A program made the translations under genes and the position numbers. Under the pieces are notes generated by a model. That model did not search any database. It had not been told where the DNA came from and saw only the letters and a program-made list of their open reading frames with translations. Positions 38,217-47,127 of a DNA stretch of 64,000 bases are shown one piece after another. Position 1 is the stretch's first letter; each line of letters opens with the position of its first letter. Where the stretch lies: the NCBI RefSeq assembly GCF_030020805.1, contig NZ_CP125098.1:2584001-2648000 (forward strand). Reading direction: 5' to 3'. The stretch is from Paenibacillus sp. RC67. GTDB taxonomy: Bacteria; Bacillota; Bacilli; Paenibacillales; NBRC-103111.

Positions 38217-39490
38217 TCTTTAATCCCCCAGGCTTCTATGGCTGCTTTAAGCTCAGGATGATTTTCTGCATATACTCTGAGCGGGATATCGGCTTGGCAG
38301 GCAGCAATCGCTTGACGGAAGGCTTGTCCGCCGGCAATAGTACCCATGGGGTGCCCGTGAATGCCTCCACCCGCATTGACGATGACTTGCTCACCGAAAT
38401 CTTTGAGAATCAGAGGTACTAGACCCGGGTGAATCCCTGCGGATGGTACCGGGAAGCTTGTTTTCAAAGATAAGGATCCGTTATTGGCTGATCCGTCGGA
38501 GCTGTATACGTAATCAGAGGCTTTCTGGGTTAGCAGCACCTCTTTGATGGCCATGTTCTCTTCACGCGGCATGACGACTGAGCCGTAAGGAGAAGGGAAC
38601 AGCACCAGATCCGCACCCGCAAGCCGCATCAGCTTACCCAATAGAACGTTAGCGGCAATACCATAGTGAGGAGATGGGTAAAAGGCGCCGGCCATAGCGG
38701 GATGCGCCATGATGGGTACGTTAATATCAGGATGACGGCTGAGCTCGCTCAACACGTCGAACCCATAGGAGAGCACATTGAACAGCAGCGCATTAGCGCC
38801 TGCATCAATGGCTTTTCTCGCTTGGTCCAACAGACTGAAGGTAGGTCCAGTCAAATTCGTAGCGTACAGCAGCTTTTGTCCTGTTTCGCTTTCTGCTTGC
38901 TTAGAAGCTTGAATGCAAGCTTCAACGCGCTTTTCAATCGGTGTGAGCGGGTTCTCGAACAAAATCTCGTCATCCTTAACCAGATCGACGCCGCTTGCTG
39001 CCTGCAAATAAAATTGCTCACGCAGCGTGGACAAATCGTGACCAATGACGGATTTGAAAATACTCATCAATAAAGGACGATCGTGGACTCCAAGTAAGTC
39101 TCTAACGCCCTGCATGCCGAATTTAGGGCCTGGAAATGCAGAGAGGAACGATTCTGAGAACGATAGATCGATCAGCTTTACACGCCCATCCATAGACAGT
39201 TTGCCGAATACAGTAACAAGCAGGGCAGGGATATCCCGGCTGAAATTAGCATCAGGATAGGCAATGGAAATATCGGCATAACGCTCCGAGAGAGGTGCGT
39301 TGGGGCCAGGTTCATGGACATTAACATCGACGACTTTACCAAGATGGCGTTCCATTTCGGCTTTTTTTGCTTCAGGCAGGTCCGTCCAGCTGCCGACAGT
39401 GAGTCCGACAGCTATGCCTTGCGCTTTCTTGGAGAAATCGGCTTTTTCGTCGTAGCAGCGGTATGTTGCAACACAGTATGAATTCAACAC
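38213..39490 (-). CDS. mtnW: DK-MTP-1-P enolase (RuBisCO-like protein)
   Basis: RuBisCO-like protein that enolises 2,3-diketo-5-methylthiopentyl-1-phosphate. It has GLTVGSWTDLP and the carbamylation-site region VDLVKDDEILFENP (Lys-Asp-Asp-Glu). HAGVDL-type CO2-fixing residues are absent, as in true MtnW. About 425 residues. The start is uncertain: GTG 39499, GTG 39490 and TTG 39487 are all in frame; 39490 has the TAGGTG site upstream. Stop overlaps mtnX. Confidence 0.93.
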   Translation of the reverse strand: MLNSYCVATYRCYDEKADFSKKAQGIAVGLTVGSWTDLPEAKKAEMERHLGKVVDVNVHEPGPNAPLSERYADISIAYPDANFSRDIPALLVTVFGKLSMDGRVKLIDLSFSESFLSAFPGPKFGMQGVRDLLGVHDRPLLMSIFKSVIGHDLSTLREQFYLQAASGVDLVKDDEILFENPLTPIEKRVEACIQASKQAESETGQKLLYATNLTGPTFSLLDQARKAIDAGANALLFNVLSYGFDVLSELSRHPDINVPIMAHPAMAGAFYPSPHYGIAANVLLGKLMRLAGADLVLFPSPYGSVVMPREENMAIKEVLLTQKASDYVYSSDGSANNGSLSLKTSFPVPSAGIHPGLVPLILKDFGEQVIVNAGGGIHGHPMGTIAGGQAFRQAIAACQADIPLRVYAENHPELKAAIEAWGIKE

Positions 39491-39505
39491 TACGTACACC
39501 TACTT

Positions 39506-40372
39506 TTATTTAGATTGAACGGCCGCAGCCTGAGAGGTAATCGCTTCTCCGAGCTCGCCTGCGCGCTCAGCGGCACGCAGCACAGCCTTGGCTACTCCTG
39601 TTGAGAAATCGTGCTGATCGAGCATCTCCAACGCAGCTTGCGTTGTTCCATTAGGAGAAGTGACTTTGCGACGCAAGTCAGCCGGTTCTTCACCAGTCAG
39701 CTTAACCATGTTGGCAGCGCCGAGAACGGTCTGTACCGTAAGCTCTCTTGCTGCTTCAGGAGATAGCCCGCCACGAATTCCGCCTTCGATCATGGCCTCC
39801 ATCATGTAATAAATATAAGCTGGACCGCTGCCAGATACTCCGGTCACAATATCTAGCTTTGATTCTTCGACTACGGAGACGATGCCCGTAGATGCGAACA
39901 TATCGATTGCAAGCTGCTGCTGCTCCTCGGATACTTGAGAAGAAAAGCTGATACCTGTTGCTCCAAGTCCAATGGAGCTGGATGTATTGGGCATTGTACG
40001 GGCAATCGCTTGACCGGAAGAACCAAGTACAGCTTCAATGGTTGCTATGGAAATTCCCGCGATAACGGAAACAAGCAGTTGGGAACGTTTGAGTAATGGA
40101 GCCAATGCTTTCAAGCCTTCGATAGCATCCTTAGGTTTGAAAGCTACTACGACAACATCTGCTTCTGTAGTAGCACGATTTTTGTCGGTGATATCTGCTG
40201 CGTAGCTGACTCCGTAGCTTTCTTGCAGCTTCACAAGCCGATCGGTATCTTGTCTGTTGATCATCGTAATGCGGGATGCATCGGCGTCTTTCTGGGAGAC
40301 AAGACCGCGAACGATCGCTTCTGCCATAGAGCCTGCACCAATAAAAGTAATTTTAGCGCTAGTTAACGACAT
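39506..40372 (-). CDS. proC: Pyrroline-5-carboxylate reductase
   Basis: Final step of proline synthesis. The N-terminal NAD(P) loop is FIGAGSMAEAIV, and the dimer/active site region SGSGPAYIYYMMEAMIEGG and TVQTVLGAANM are conserved. 288 residues, ATG after GAAGGAGACT. It lies between proA and mtnW in the same direction with short gaps, hence one transcript. Confidence 0.94.
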   Translation of the reverse strand: MSLTSAKITFIGAGSMAEAIVRGLVSQKDADASRITMINRQDTDRLVKLQESYGVSYAADITDKNRATTEADVVVVAFKPKDAIEGLKALAPLLKRSQLLVSVIAGISIATIEAVLGSSGQAIARTMPNTSSSIGLGATGISFSSQVSEEQQQLAIDMFASTGIVSVVEESKLDIVTGVSGSGPAYIYYMMEAMIEGGIRGGLSPEAARELTVQTVLGAANMVKLTGEEPADLRRKVTSPNGTTQAALEMLDQHDFSTGVAKAVLRAAERAGELGEAITSQAAAVQSK

Positions 40373-40408
40373 AATGAAGTCTCCTTCTGTTAAGGAAGTT
40401 TGTAATGA

Positions 40409-41677
40409 TTAGCCGCGGATTTGTCCGCTGCCCTGGATGCAATATTTGCTGGACGTCAGCTCTGGAAGTCCCATTGGACCGCGAGCGTGAAGCTTTTGCG
40501 TACTGATGCCGATTTCCGCACCGAATCCGAATTCAAAACCGTCTGTGAAACGAGTGGAAGCATTATGGTACACAGCTGCCGCATCGACTTCATTCAGGAA
40601 GCGGACGGCATTGGCTCCGTCTTCTGTTACGATACATTCAGAATGCTTCGTTCCGTGCAATCGAATGTGTTCCAGGGCTTCATCTAAACCTTGGACAACA
40701 CGCACATTTAAAATGTAGTCATTATATTCAGTATCCCAATCCTCATCGGATGCGGACTTCATACTGGCTACGAGCTGCTGCGCGGATGCGCTGCCGCGAA
40801 GCTCGACGTTCTGTTGTGCGAATTGCTCGGCAATGGAAGCAAGATGCTTCTGTGCAAAGCTCTCGTGAATAAGCAAGGTTTCCATAGAGTTACATACGGA
40901 AGGACGCTGGACCTTGGCATTCAAGGCAATATTTAGCGCCATATCATATTGTGCGGTTTCATCCACATAAGTATGACAAATGCCAGCTCCTGTTTCAATG
41001 ACAGGGACTGTAGCATTTTTGACGACGTTCTGAATAAGGGAAGCCCCACCGCGAGGAATGAGTACATCCAGCAAGCCGTTCAGCTTGAGCATTTCGTCCA
41101 CCGAAGAACGGTTTGGATCGAGAATGAGCTGAATGGCGTTCGCTGGAACATCCGAACGACTGAGCGCTTCATGCATAATCTCTACGATACGCTTGTTGGA
41201 GTGGAGTGCTGCCGAACCACCGCGCAGAACTACCGCATTACCTGTTTTAAGACAAAGTCCTGCAGCATCTACGGTAACGTTCGGGCGTGCCTCATAAATG
41301 ATTCCGATAACGCCGATAGGCACCCGGATTTTCCGGATTTGCAGACCATTAGGACGAGAAAATTGTTCCAGGACTTCACCGACAGGATCTTTTAGCTCAA
41401 CGACCTCACGCAAGCCTTGAGCGATATCGGCGATACGCTGCTCATTAAGAGCGATGCGGTCAAGCAAAGACTCGTTAGTACCGTTTTGCTTGCCTTCACG
41501 TAAATCCACGGCATTAGCTTCAATTATAGATTGGGTCTCAGCTACTAGTGCATCCGCAATTAGGAGCAAGGCGCTGTTTTTCTGCGCTGTGGTTAACAAG
41601 CCAAGTTGTGGCGATGCAAGCTTCGCCAGTGTTGCTTTCTGAACGACTTCACTTGTTGTTGCAGATTGGGTTGTCAT
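40409..41677 (-). CDS. proA: Glutamate-5-semialdehyde dehydrogenase
   Basis: NADPH-dependent reduction of gamma-glutamyl phosphate. Aldehyde-dehydrogenase-like fold with the nucleophile Cys in VQRPSVCNSMETLL. GVIGIIYEARPNVTVDAAGL and GAEIGISTQKLHARGPMGL are ProA hallmarks. 422 residues, ATG after GAGGAGGAATG. Co-operates with ProB, encoded 30 bases upstream. Confidence 0.95.
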   Translation of the reverse strand: MTTQSATTSEVVQKATLAKLASPQLGLLTTAQKNSALLLIADALVAETQSIIEANAVDLREGKQNGTNESLLDRIALNEQRIADIAQGLREVVELKDPVGEVLEQFSRPNGLQIRKIRVPIGVIGIIYEARPNVTVDAAGLCLKTGNAVVLRGGSAALHSNKRIVEIMHEALSRSDVPANAIQLILDPNRSSVDEMLKLNGLLDVLIPRGGASLIQNVVKNATVPVIETGAGICHTYVDETAQYDMALNIALNAKVQRPSVCNSMETLLIHESFAQKHLASIAEQFAQQNVELRGSASAQQLVASMKSASDEDWDTEYNDYILNVRVVQGLDEALEHIRLHGTKHSECIVTEDGANAVRFLNEVDAAAVYHNASTRFTDGFEFGFGAEIGISTQKLHARGPMGLPELTSSKYCIQGSGQIRG

Positions 41678-41706
41678 ATTTCATTCCTCCTCATATTTGT
41701 ATAGGT

Positions 41707-42822
41707 TCATACTTGTTTATGGACGGACAAGGTGATCCATTCGTCGCGATGGATGACTTCCATACGATGAACTTCAATCCGTTTTTGAACTTCCTCGGTG
41801 CTGAGACCAGCAACGGCTTGCAGCTGCCAATTAGCGTAATTGACAACCCCGCGGCCTAATGTCTGCTGCTCCAGATTAACCACCTCAACGACATCACCGG
41901 GATGAAAGTCGCCTGATACTTCCTTAACGCCGGCAGGCAGAAGGCTTTTGCCTCCGACAACAAGAGCGGCTTCTGCTCCTGCATCTACCGTAATACGGCC
42001 TTGAGGCATGGAGTGAAATCCGAGCCATTGCTTCTTCATCGGCAGGTTGTGCTCACTGGTTATGAAGTACGTTCCTTTACCGTTATCCTCAACAGCAGCA
42101 GCTAGATCTCCTTCTTCGAGAACTCGACCGATGAATACCGGAACCCCTCCGCGCATGGCAATGCGAGCTGCTTCGATTTTGGAACGCATGCCCCCTGTGC
42201 CGACAGAGGATCCGGAGCCTCCGGCGATCCGATACATATCTTCACCGATTTCGGTAACACGATCGAATCTTTTGGCATTCGGATTGCTTCTTGGATTATC
42301 GCTGTATAATCCGTCGATATCAGTCAGAATGATAAGCTGCTGAGCACGGACCAGATTTGCGACCAAAGCGGAGAGCATATCGTTGTCCCCGAATTTTAGC
42401 TCATCGACAACTACCGTATCGTTCTCGTTAATTATAGGGATGATCCGATGACGGAGCAGCTCTTCAATGGTCATGGAAGCATTATGAATTCGCTGACGAT
42501 TGGAGAAGTCGGACCGTGTAAGCAGGATTTGGGCTACTCCGATGCCATGAGCGGCAAATGCTTCATGGTAAGCTTGCATCAGGAGTGCCTGACCGACCGA
42601 AGCTGACGCTTGCTTCTCGTGCAGTACCTTTGGACGGTTTATGTATCCCATCTCGCGAAACCCTGCGGCTACAGCCCCAGAGGTTACGAGCAGTACCTGG
42701 AAGCCTTGCTGATGTAGACGGGCCAGCTCGGATGCAAAGAACACAATGTTATTGCGGTTCAGTCCTCCTTCATCCGATGTCAGAGAACTGCTCCCAATTT
42801 TGATTACGATGGTTTGCTGCAT
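41707..42822 (-). CDS. proB: Glutamate 5-kinase
   Basis: First step of proline synthesis, normally feedback-inhibited by proline. Amino-acid kinase domain (VIKIGSSSLTSDEGG, INENDTVVVDELKFGDND, GGSGSSVGTGGMRSKIEAA) followed by a C-terminal PUA domain (ALVVGGKSLLPAGVKEVSG). 371 residues. The first gene of the minus-strand operon, 70 bases after a T-box terminator. Confidence 0.95.
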   Translation of the reverse strand: MQQTIVIKIGSSSLTSDEGGLNRNNIVFFASELARLHQQGFQVLLVTSGAVAAGFREMGYINRPKVLHEKQASASVGQALLMQAYHEAFAAHGIGVAQILLTRSDFSNRQRIHNASMTIEELLRHRIIPIINENDTVVVDELKFGDNDMLSALVANLVRAQQLIILTDIDGLYSDNPRSNPNAKRFDRVTEIGEDMYRIAGGSGSSVGTGGMRSKIEAARIAMRGGVPVFIGRVLEEGDLAAAVEDNGKGTYFITSEHNLPMKKQWLGFHSMPQGRITVDAGAEAALVVGGKSLLPAGVKEVSGDFHPGDVVEVVNLEQQTLGRGVVNYANWQLQAVAGLSTEEVQKRIEVHRMEVIHRDEWITLSVHKQV

Positions 42823-42892
42823 GGAAGAATCACTTCTTTCTACCTGAATAAAAGCATCAAGTTCTTAGAGGCTGTTCGAAAAGATAAAAACA

Positions 42893-43128
42893 CAAAAAGC
42901 TCCCGTCCTCTAAGGACGGAAGCTTAGAACTTCCGCGGTACCACCTTAATTGATGATAAACATCCAACTTTGATAGCCTTACTAACGGCAAGGTCAACAG
43001 CCGTCCAACTCATCGTTGGCCGTTCCGGGGCGGGTTCGGATAGTGTTCACGGTAAATTCTCTCAGCCGGTGGAATTTACTCTCTGAGCGCGAATGGACTT
43101 CTTACTATTCCCATCATCACGTTTAATT
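42893..43128 (-). ncRNA. T-box riboswitch upstream of proB
   Basis: Minus strand: AGTA and CAGAGAG of stem I, the distal loop CCACCGGCTGAGAG, then AAGGTGGTACCGCGG (42947-42933) as the T-box. The terminator AAGCTTCCGTCC / GGACGGGAGCTT with following Ts is at 42925-42895. The specifier is unclear: GAA-C-ACT-A at 43044-43042 reads Thr, while a later CCG at 43033-43031 would read Pro. It controls proB and probably the genes after it. Confidence 0.9.
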
Positions 43129-43136
43129 TAATATTC

Positions 43137-43145
43137 ATTATAGCA
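43137..43145 (-). promoter_or_regulatory. Extended -10 promoter before the proB T-box
   Basis: Minus strand TGCTATAAT, an extended -10 (TGnTATAAT), lies just before the T-box. No good -35 is seen at the right distance. Confidence 0.55.
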
Positions 43146-43189
43146 TAGCATGCTGCCAGCCGTTTTGTAAAGATTGATAAGCCCGCGTT

Positions 43190-44395
43190 TTAGCCGAACA
43201 GGTTCAATTTGGCGACACGTTCAATAGCTTCTTGCAAACGGGCTTCCGAAGTTAATAACCCTAGGCGGACGTAGCCTTCTCCGCTTTCACCAAAGCCGGT
43301 GCCAGGAGCTACGACGATTTTAGCTTCTTCCAATAGCAGGTCAGCAAGTGATACGGAGGTATGGCCTTTAGGTACAGGAAGCCAAGTGAAGAAGGAGCCT
43401 TGCGAACGGGTAGCTTTCCAGCCGATTTTATCCAGAGCTGAATAAAGAGCATCTCTACGTCCTTGATACATGGCAAGAAGATCGCTGACGCAGTCCTGCG
43501 GACCGGTTAATGCGGCGGCAGCAGCTTCTTGAATGCCACCGAAAAGGCTGCAGTAATAATGATCTTGAATCAGGTTGATCATACGCACAATTTCTTTATT
43601 CCCGAGTGCGAAGCCAACGCGCCAGCCAGCCATGTTATAGGTTTTAGATAATGTATAGAACTCGACGCCCACTTCTTTGGCTCCAGGAAGCTGAAGGAAG
43701 CTAACAGGTTTCTGTCCGTCGAACCCAAGCGCGCCGTAGGCGAAATCACTCGCAACGACAATGCCATTTTTGGCGGCAAAACGAATTGTTTCTTCATAAA
43801 AGGATGCCGGGGCATTGACGGCCGTCGGGTTATTCGGATAATTGATGAACATGAGCTTTGCTTTGTTCAGATCGTCTGCCGGGATGGAGCTGTAGTCGGG
43901 CAGAAACGCATTTGATTCGCGCAGCGGCATAAACGACATACGTGCTCCGGAAAGCGCAACGCCAGACCAATAATCCGGATAGCCAGGATCAGGCACCAAG
44001 CAAACATCCCCAGGGTTAAGTAGACATTGGCTGATTTCGACTAACCCGGTTTTTCCTCCGAAAAGAATCGCTACCTCGGTTTCCGGATCGAGATCCACTC
44101 CGTAGTCTTCCTTGTACCTCTGAGCTACAGCTTGCTTCAAAAATAAATAGCCGTTAAAGGGCGGATAACGGTGATATTGCGGATTTTCTGCTGCTTCCTG
44201 CAGCTTTTTAACAATATGGGATGGCGTAGGCTGATCAGGATTGCCTTGCCCTAAATTAATGACATCGTGTCCTGCAGCAACTTGCAAATTCGCTTTTCCT
44301 ACCAGTTTGGCGAAAAATTGTGTAGGCAGTTCCTGCATGCGCAAGGCAGGTTGAATAGAAAAGGCAGATACGTTGGATGAAGAAGAAGTACTCAT
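43190..44395 (-). CDS. mtnE: Methionine aminotransferase of the salvage pathway
   Basis: PLP aminotransferase of 401 residues, matching Bacillus MtnE (HDVINLGQGNPDQPTP, FGGKTGLVE, INYPNNPTAVN, PLP lysine in TLSKTYNMAGWRVGF). It converts 2-keto-4-methylthiobutyrate to methionine, usually with glutamine as donor. It lies upstream of the pro-mtn operon in the same direction, separated by the T-box. Generic class I aminotransferase is the alternative; the neighbours favour MtnE. Confidence 0.87.
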   Translation of the reverse strand: MSTSSSSNVSAFSIQPALRMQELPTQFFAKLVGKANLQVAAGHDVINLGQGNPDQPTPSHIVKKLQEAAENPQYHRYPPFNGYLFLKQAVAQRYKEDYGVDLDPETEVAILFGGKTGLVEISQCLLNPGDVCLVPDPGYPDYWSGVALSGARMSFMPLRESNAFLPDYSSIPADDLNKAKLMFINYPNNPTAVNAPASFYEETIRFAAKNGIVVASDFAYGALGFDGQKPVSFLQLPGAKEVGVEFYTLSKTYNMAGWRVGFALGNKEIVRMINLIQDHYYCSLFGGIQEAAAAALTGPQDCVSDLLAMYQGRRDALYSALDKIGWKATRSQGSFFTWLPVPKGHTSVSLADLLLEEAKIVVAPGTGFGESGEGYVRLGLLTSEARLQEAIERVAKLNLFG

Positions 44396-44558
44396 CTATG
44401 GTCACACTCCATGTATATTTTCTATATTATTGTCGTTCCAACGGACTAGCATTAATGTATCACGAAACCAAAAGCATGTATAGAACACCGATAGTTTTAC
44501 TTTTCTTTTAAGAGGAGAGGTGGTAAAATAAATACATTAGTTTCATTCAGTAATATAT

Positions 44559-44578
44559 AGTTTCATTAAATGAAACCT
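44559..44578 (+). promoter_or_regulatory. Palindrome before the methyltransferase gene
   Basis: GTTTCATTAAATGAAAC (44560-44576) is a perfect inverted repeat, and a half-site AGTTTCATT occurs at 44539. It ends two bases before the ribosome site. It could be an operator or a translation-level hairpin. Confidence 0.5.
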
Positions 44579-44591
44579 AGGAGTGATATCT

Positions 44592-45377
44592 ATGACAATG
44601 AATTTTCATGATCGCAATAATCGCTCAATGTACACTGGCCGAAGTGCGGACTCGAGTTGGGAACAGCTTATGAATAAAGAAGTGAAGATAAAAGGAATTC
44701 GTGCGGCGGATATCGGCTGCGGCGGAGGGATTTATACGGAAGCTCTAGCTAAACTAGGAGCAGTATCGGTTGTAGGAATCGATTTCTCATCAGCCATGTT
44801 GGAAGGAGCAGCTGCTAGCGTATCGCGGCAAGAAGTGAGGTTTCATCAAGGGAATGCTTTGGAGACAGGACTTGAAGATAGAGAGGTGGAGCTTATATTG
44901 GAGCGGGCTTTAATTCATCATTTAACCTCGGATGAGTTGACTGCTGCATTTAATGAAGCCTATCGGATTTTAAAGCCTGAAGGTGTGCTGGTTGTTCAGG
45001 ATCGGACTCCCGAGGATTGTTTGCTTAAGGGAAGCAGGGAGCATTTGCGGGGGTATTTATTTGAGCTTTACCCTCAATTAAAGGAGAAGGAGACGGGCCG
45101 GCGGCATGCGTCGGAACGTGTTTGTGGAAGCTTGAATCAATCAGGGTTCGGAGAAATTAAGGAGCTTACCCTATGGGAAACAAGACAACAGTTCAATTCA
45201 TTCGAAGCTTATCGCTCCGATATTCTGAAGCGAGCAGGCCGTTCCATATTACATGAGCTTACAGATGCAGAATTGATCAGGCTGACTGACCATATTCAAA
45301 ATCAAACAGGCATCCAAGAAAACGAACCCGTTGAAGAGAAGGATCGTTGGACCCTTTGGATTGCTAAGAAGCATTGA
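44592..45377 (+). CDS. Class I SAM-dependent methyltransferase
   Basis: Rossmann methyltransferase of about 261 residues with AADIGCGGGIYTEALAKLG (SAM loop), GIDFSSAMLEGA and a later LILERALIHHLTSDEL and ILKPEGVLVVQDR. Substrate unknown. ATG 44592 follows AGGAG by eight bases; the frame back to 44583 adds three residues. Divergent from mtnE and directly before mtnU, which could mean a link with methionine/SAM turnover, but that is inference. Confidence 0.85.
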   Translation: MTMNFHDRNNRSMYTGRSADSSWEQLMNKEVKIKGIRAADIGCGGGIYTEALAKLGAVSVVGIDFSSAMLEGAAASVSRQEVRFHQGNALETGLEDREVELILERALIHHLTSDELTAAFNEAYRILKPEGVLVVQDRTPEDCLLKGSREHLRGYLFELYPQLKEKETGRRHASERVCGSLNQSGFGEIKELTLWETRQQFNSFEAYRSDILKRAGRSILHELTDAELIRLTDHIQNQTGIQENEPVEEKDRWTLWIAKKH

Positions 45378-45435
45378 AGTTCATTACAGCTTCGTCTATG
45401 ATAAAGGTTATTAGACAAGATGAAGGGTGAAGGGT

Positions 45436-46233
45436 ATGACACAAAAACGTTGGAATATTGCATTGGTGCAAATGGATGTAGCAATTGGAGAACCAGAACG
45501 CAATTTCGCCAAGCTGGAGGCTATGCTTAACGAGGCCGTAGAAGGCGGACCTAAGCCAGACGTCATATTATTTCCAGAAATGTGGAATACAGGCTATGCC
45601 TTAGAGCAAATTCATGACCTCGCAGACAAAAACGGTGAGCGTACCATCGCGATGCTTTCTGAGTTCAGCCGCAAGCACGGTGTGAACGTGATCGGAGGTT
45701 CTATTGCCGAGAAGAAGGGCGAGGACATTTATAATACGATTTATGCTTTTGACCGCGAAGGCAATCAGGTTGCCGATTATTCTAAAATTCACTTGTTCCG
45801 TCTGATGGACGAGGAAAAGTATTTAAAAGAAGGCGGACGCATTGGACAGCTTCAATTGGATGGAGTACCTGCTGGGATGATGATTTGTTACGACATCCGT
45901 TTCCCGGAACTGAGCCGCAAGCTGGCTCTTGGTGGTGCTCAAATTATGTTCGTGCCTGCCGAATGGCCTAACCCGCGTCTGCATCACTGGCGCACTCTCT
46001 TGACCGCAAGAGCGATCGAGAATCAAATGTTCGTTGTTTCTTGCAATCGTGTAGGAATCAGCGGTTCGACTGAATTTTTTGGACATTCGATGGTTATCGA
46101 TCCGTGGGGGGAGATATTGGTTGAAGGCAATGAGTCCGAAGCCATCCTTCGCGCTGAAATCGATTTGGAGCTGGTTAACCAGGTTCGCAATAAAATTCCG
46201 GTGTTTGAGGACCGTCGACCGGCATTATATTAA
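45436..46233 (+). CDS. mtnU: Omega-amidase-like carbon-nitrogen hydrolase
   Basis: Nitrilase-superfamily protein of about 265 residues with the Glu-Lys-Cys triad: Glu in LFPEMWNTGY, Lys in YSKIHLFR, Cys in MMICYDIRFPE. It resembles MtnU/YkrU and Nit2, which hydrolyse 2-oxoglutaramate. That compound arises when MtnE uses glutamine, and mtnE is close by. GTG 45427 is in frame; ATG 45436 fits the ribosome site GAAGGGTGA better. Confidence 0.85.
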   Translation: MTQKRWNIALVQMDVAIGEPERNFAKLEAMLNEAVEGGPKPDVILFPEMWNTGYALEQIHDLADKNGERTIAMLSEFSRKHGVNVIGGSIAEKKGEDIYNTIYAFDREGNQVADYSKIHLFRLMDEEKYLKEGGRIGQLQLDGVPAGMMICYDIRFPELSRKLALGGAQIMFVPAEWPNPRLHHWRTLLTARAIENQMFVVSCNRVGISGSTEFFGHSMVIDPWGEILVEGNESEAILRAEIDLELVNQVRNKIPVFEDRRPALY

Positions 46234-46289
46234 AACATACAAAATATAAGCAGCCATTTGGCTACTCTGGTTTGTCAAGAAACCCGTTT

Positions 46290-46462
46290 TTTCAAGAAAT
46301 TTGCTATATTCGGTAGGTGGGGTATCCCTTGGAGGAGCGAAAGCGTCCGCCTTTGTTATCGGGAAATCACCGCTGTTAAAGTAAATAAATTAAAAATTTC
46401 CCGATAACAACAGCGGCCGGAGGGGGATACCCCACTGGAGTATGTTAGCAATATTTCAATTT
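46290..46462. repeat. Palindromic element of about 170 bp
   Basis: The left arm 46317-46367 begins GTGGGGTATCCC and ends GTTATCGGGAAAT. The right arm 46396-46435 starts ATTTCCCGATAAC and ends GGGGATACCCCAC; the arms are reverse complements with gaps. Weaker pairing continues outwards (AAATTTGCTATA with the TTAGCAATATTT region). Inside, CCGCTGTT (46370-46377) can pair with AACAGCGG (46409-46416) instead. No ORF. It resembles a non-autonomous palindromic element; this is not proven. Confidence 0.75.
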
Positions 46463-46483
46463 TTATAGGTTTCTCCTCATACC

Positions 46484-46506
46484 AAAGCAGCCTACGGCTG
46501 CTTTTT
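46484..46506 (+). terminator. Terminator downstream of mtnU
   Basis: AAGCAGCC, TAC, GGCTGCTTTTT. Short but perfect stem with a T run. Confidence 0.75.
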
Positions 46507-46614
46507 AGTTTCCCCTCTCGTAAAGACAGTTTGATTATAGCGAAACTATCCAGTGGATTTTAAACTCTTAAGATGTAAGGTAGAGTTAACTAATTATATT
46601 TGGGGGGATAAAAG

Positions 46615-47127
46615 ATGCTGAGCATGGAGCTGCAACCAATTTCTTATGAAGAGAAGTCTGTATTACAGCATATTATGGAGCTCTATCAATATGATATGAG
46701 TGAATTTGAGGATAACATTCATGTGAACGCACATGGTCTATATGGATATAAATACATAGATAATTACTGGACCGAGGAAGGCCGTTTTGCTTTTTTCGTC
46801 AAAGTTGACGGTCAAATCGCCGGATTTGCCCTCATTCGCGAGCATGAACCGCTGCCGGATGGCACTCCGAATTACTCCGTAGCGGAATATTTCATTATGC
46901 GCGCTTATCGGAAAATGGGAGTCGGTTACTGGACGGCTCAACAAATCTTTTCCAAGTTTCAGGGGAAATGGAGTCTGTCGTATCTGAAGCGAAATGTAGT
47001 GTCTGAACTTTTTTGGCGTAAGGTGATCGGCGATTGCTCACAAGGTGAAATTACCGAAACGATAAGTAGAGGGCTTCCTACATTTGAATTTTACACGACT
47101 GGGAGACCTAAGGAGGCGCTTAAATGA
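46615..47127 (+). CDS. GNAT family acetyltransferase
   Basis: 170 residues with the GNAT core: FAFFVKVDGQIAGFALIREH, then AEYFIMRAYRKMGVGYWTAQQIF, which holds the acetyl-CoA pyrophosphate loop (R-x-x-G-x-G variant RKMGVGY). Substrate unknown. ATG after TTGGGGGGAT; ATG 46624 is possible. It overlaps grpB by four bases, so the two are coupled. Confidence 0.85.
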   Translation: MLSMELQPISYEEKSVLQHIMELYQYDMSEFEDNIHVNAHGLYGYKYIDNYWTEEGRFAFFVKVDGQIAGFALIREHEPLPDGTPNYSVAEYFIMRAYRKMGVGYWTAQQIFSKFQGKWSLSYLKRNVVSELFWRKVIGDCSQGEITETISRGLPTFEFYTTGRPKEALK

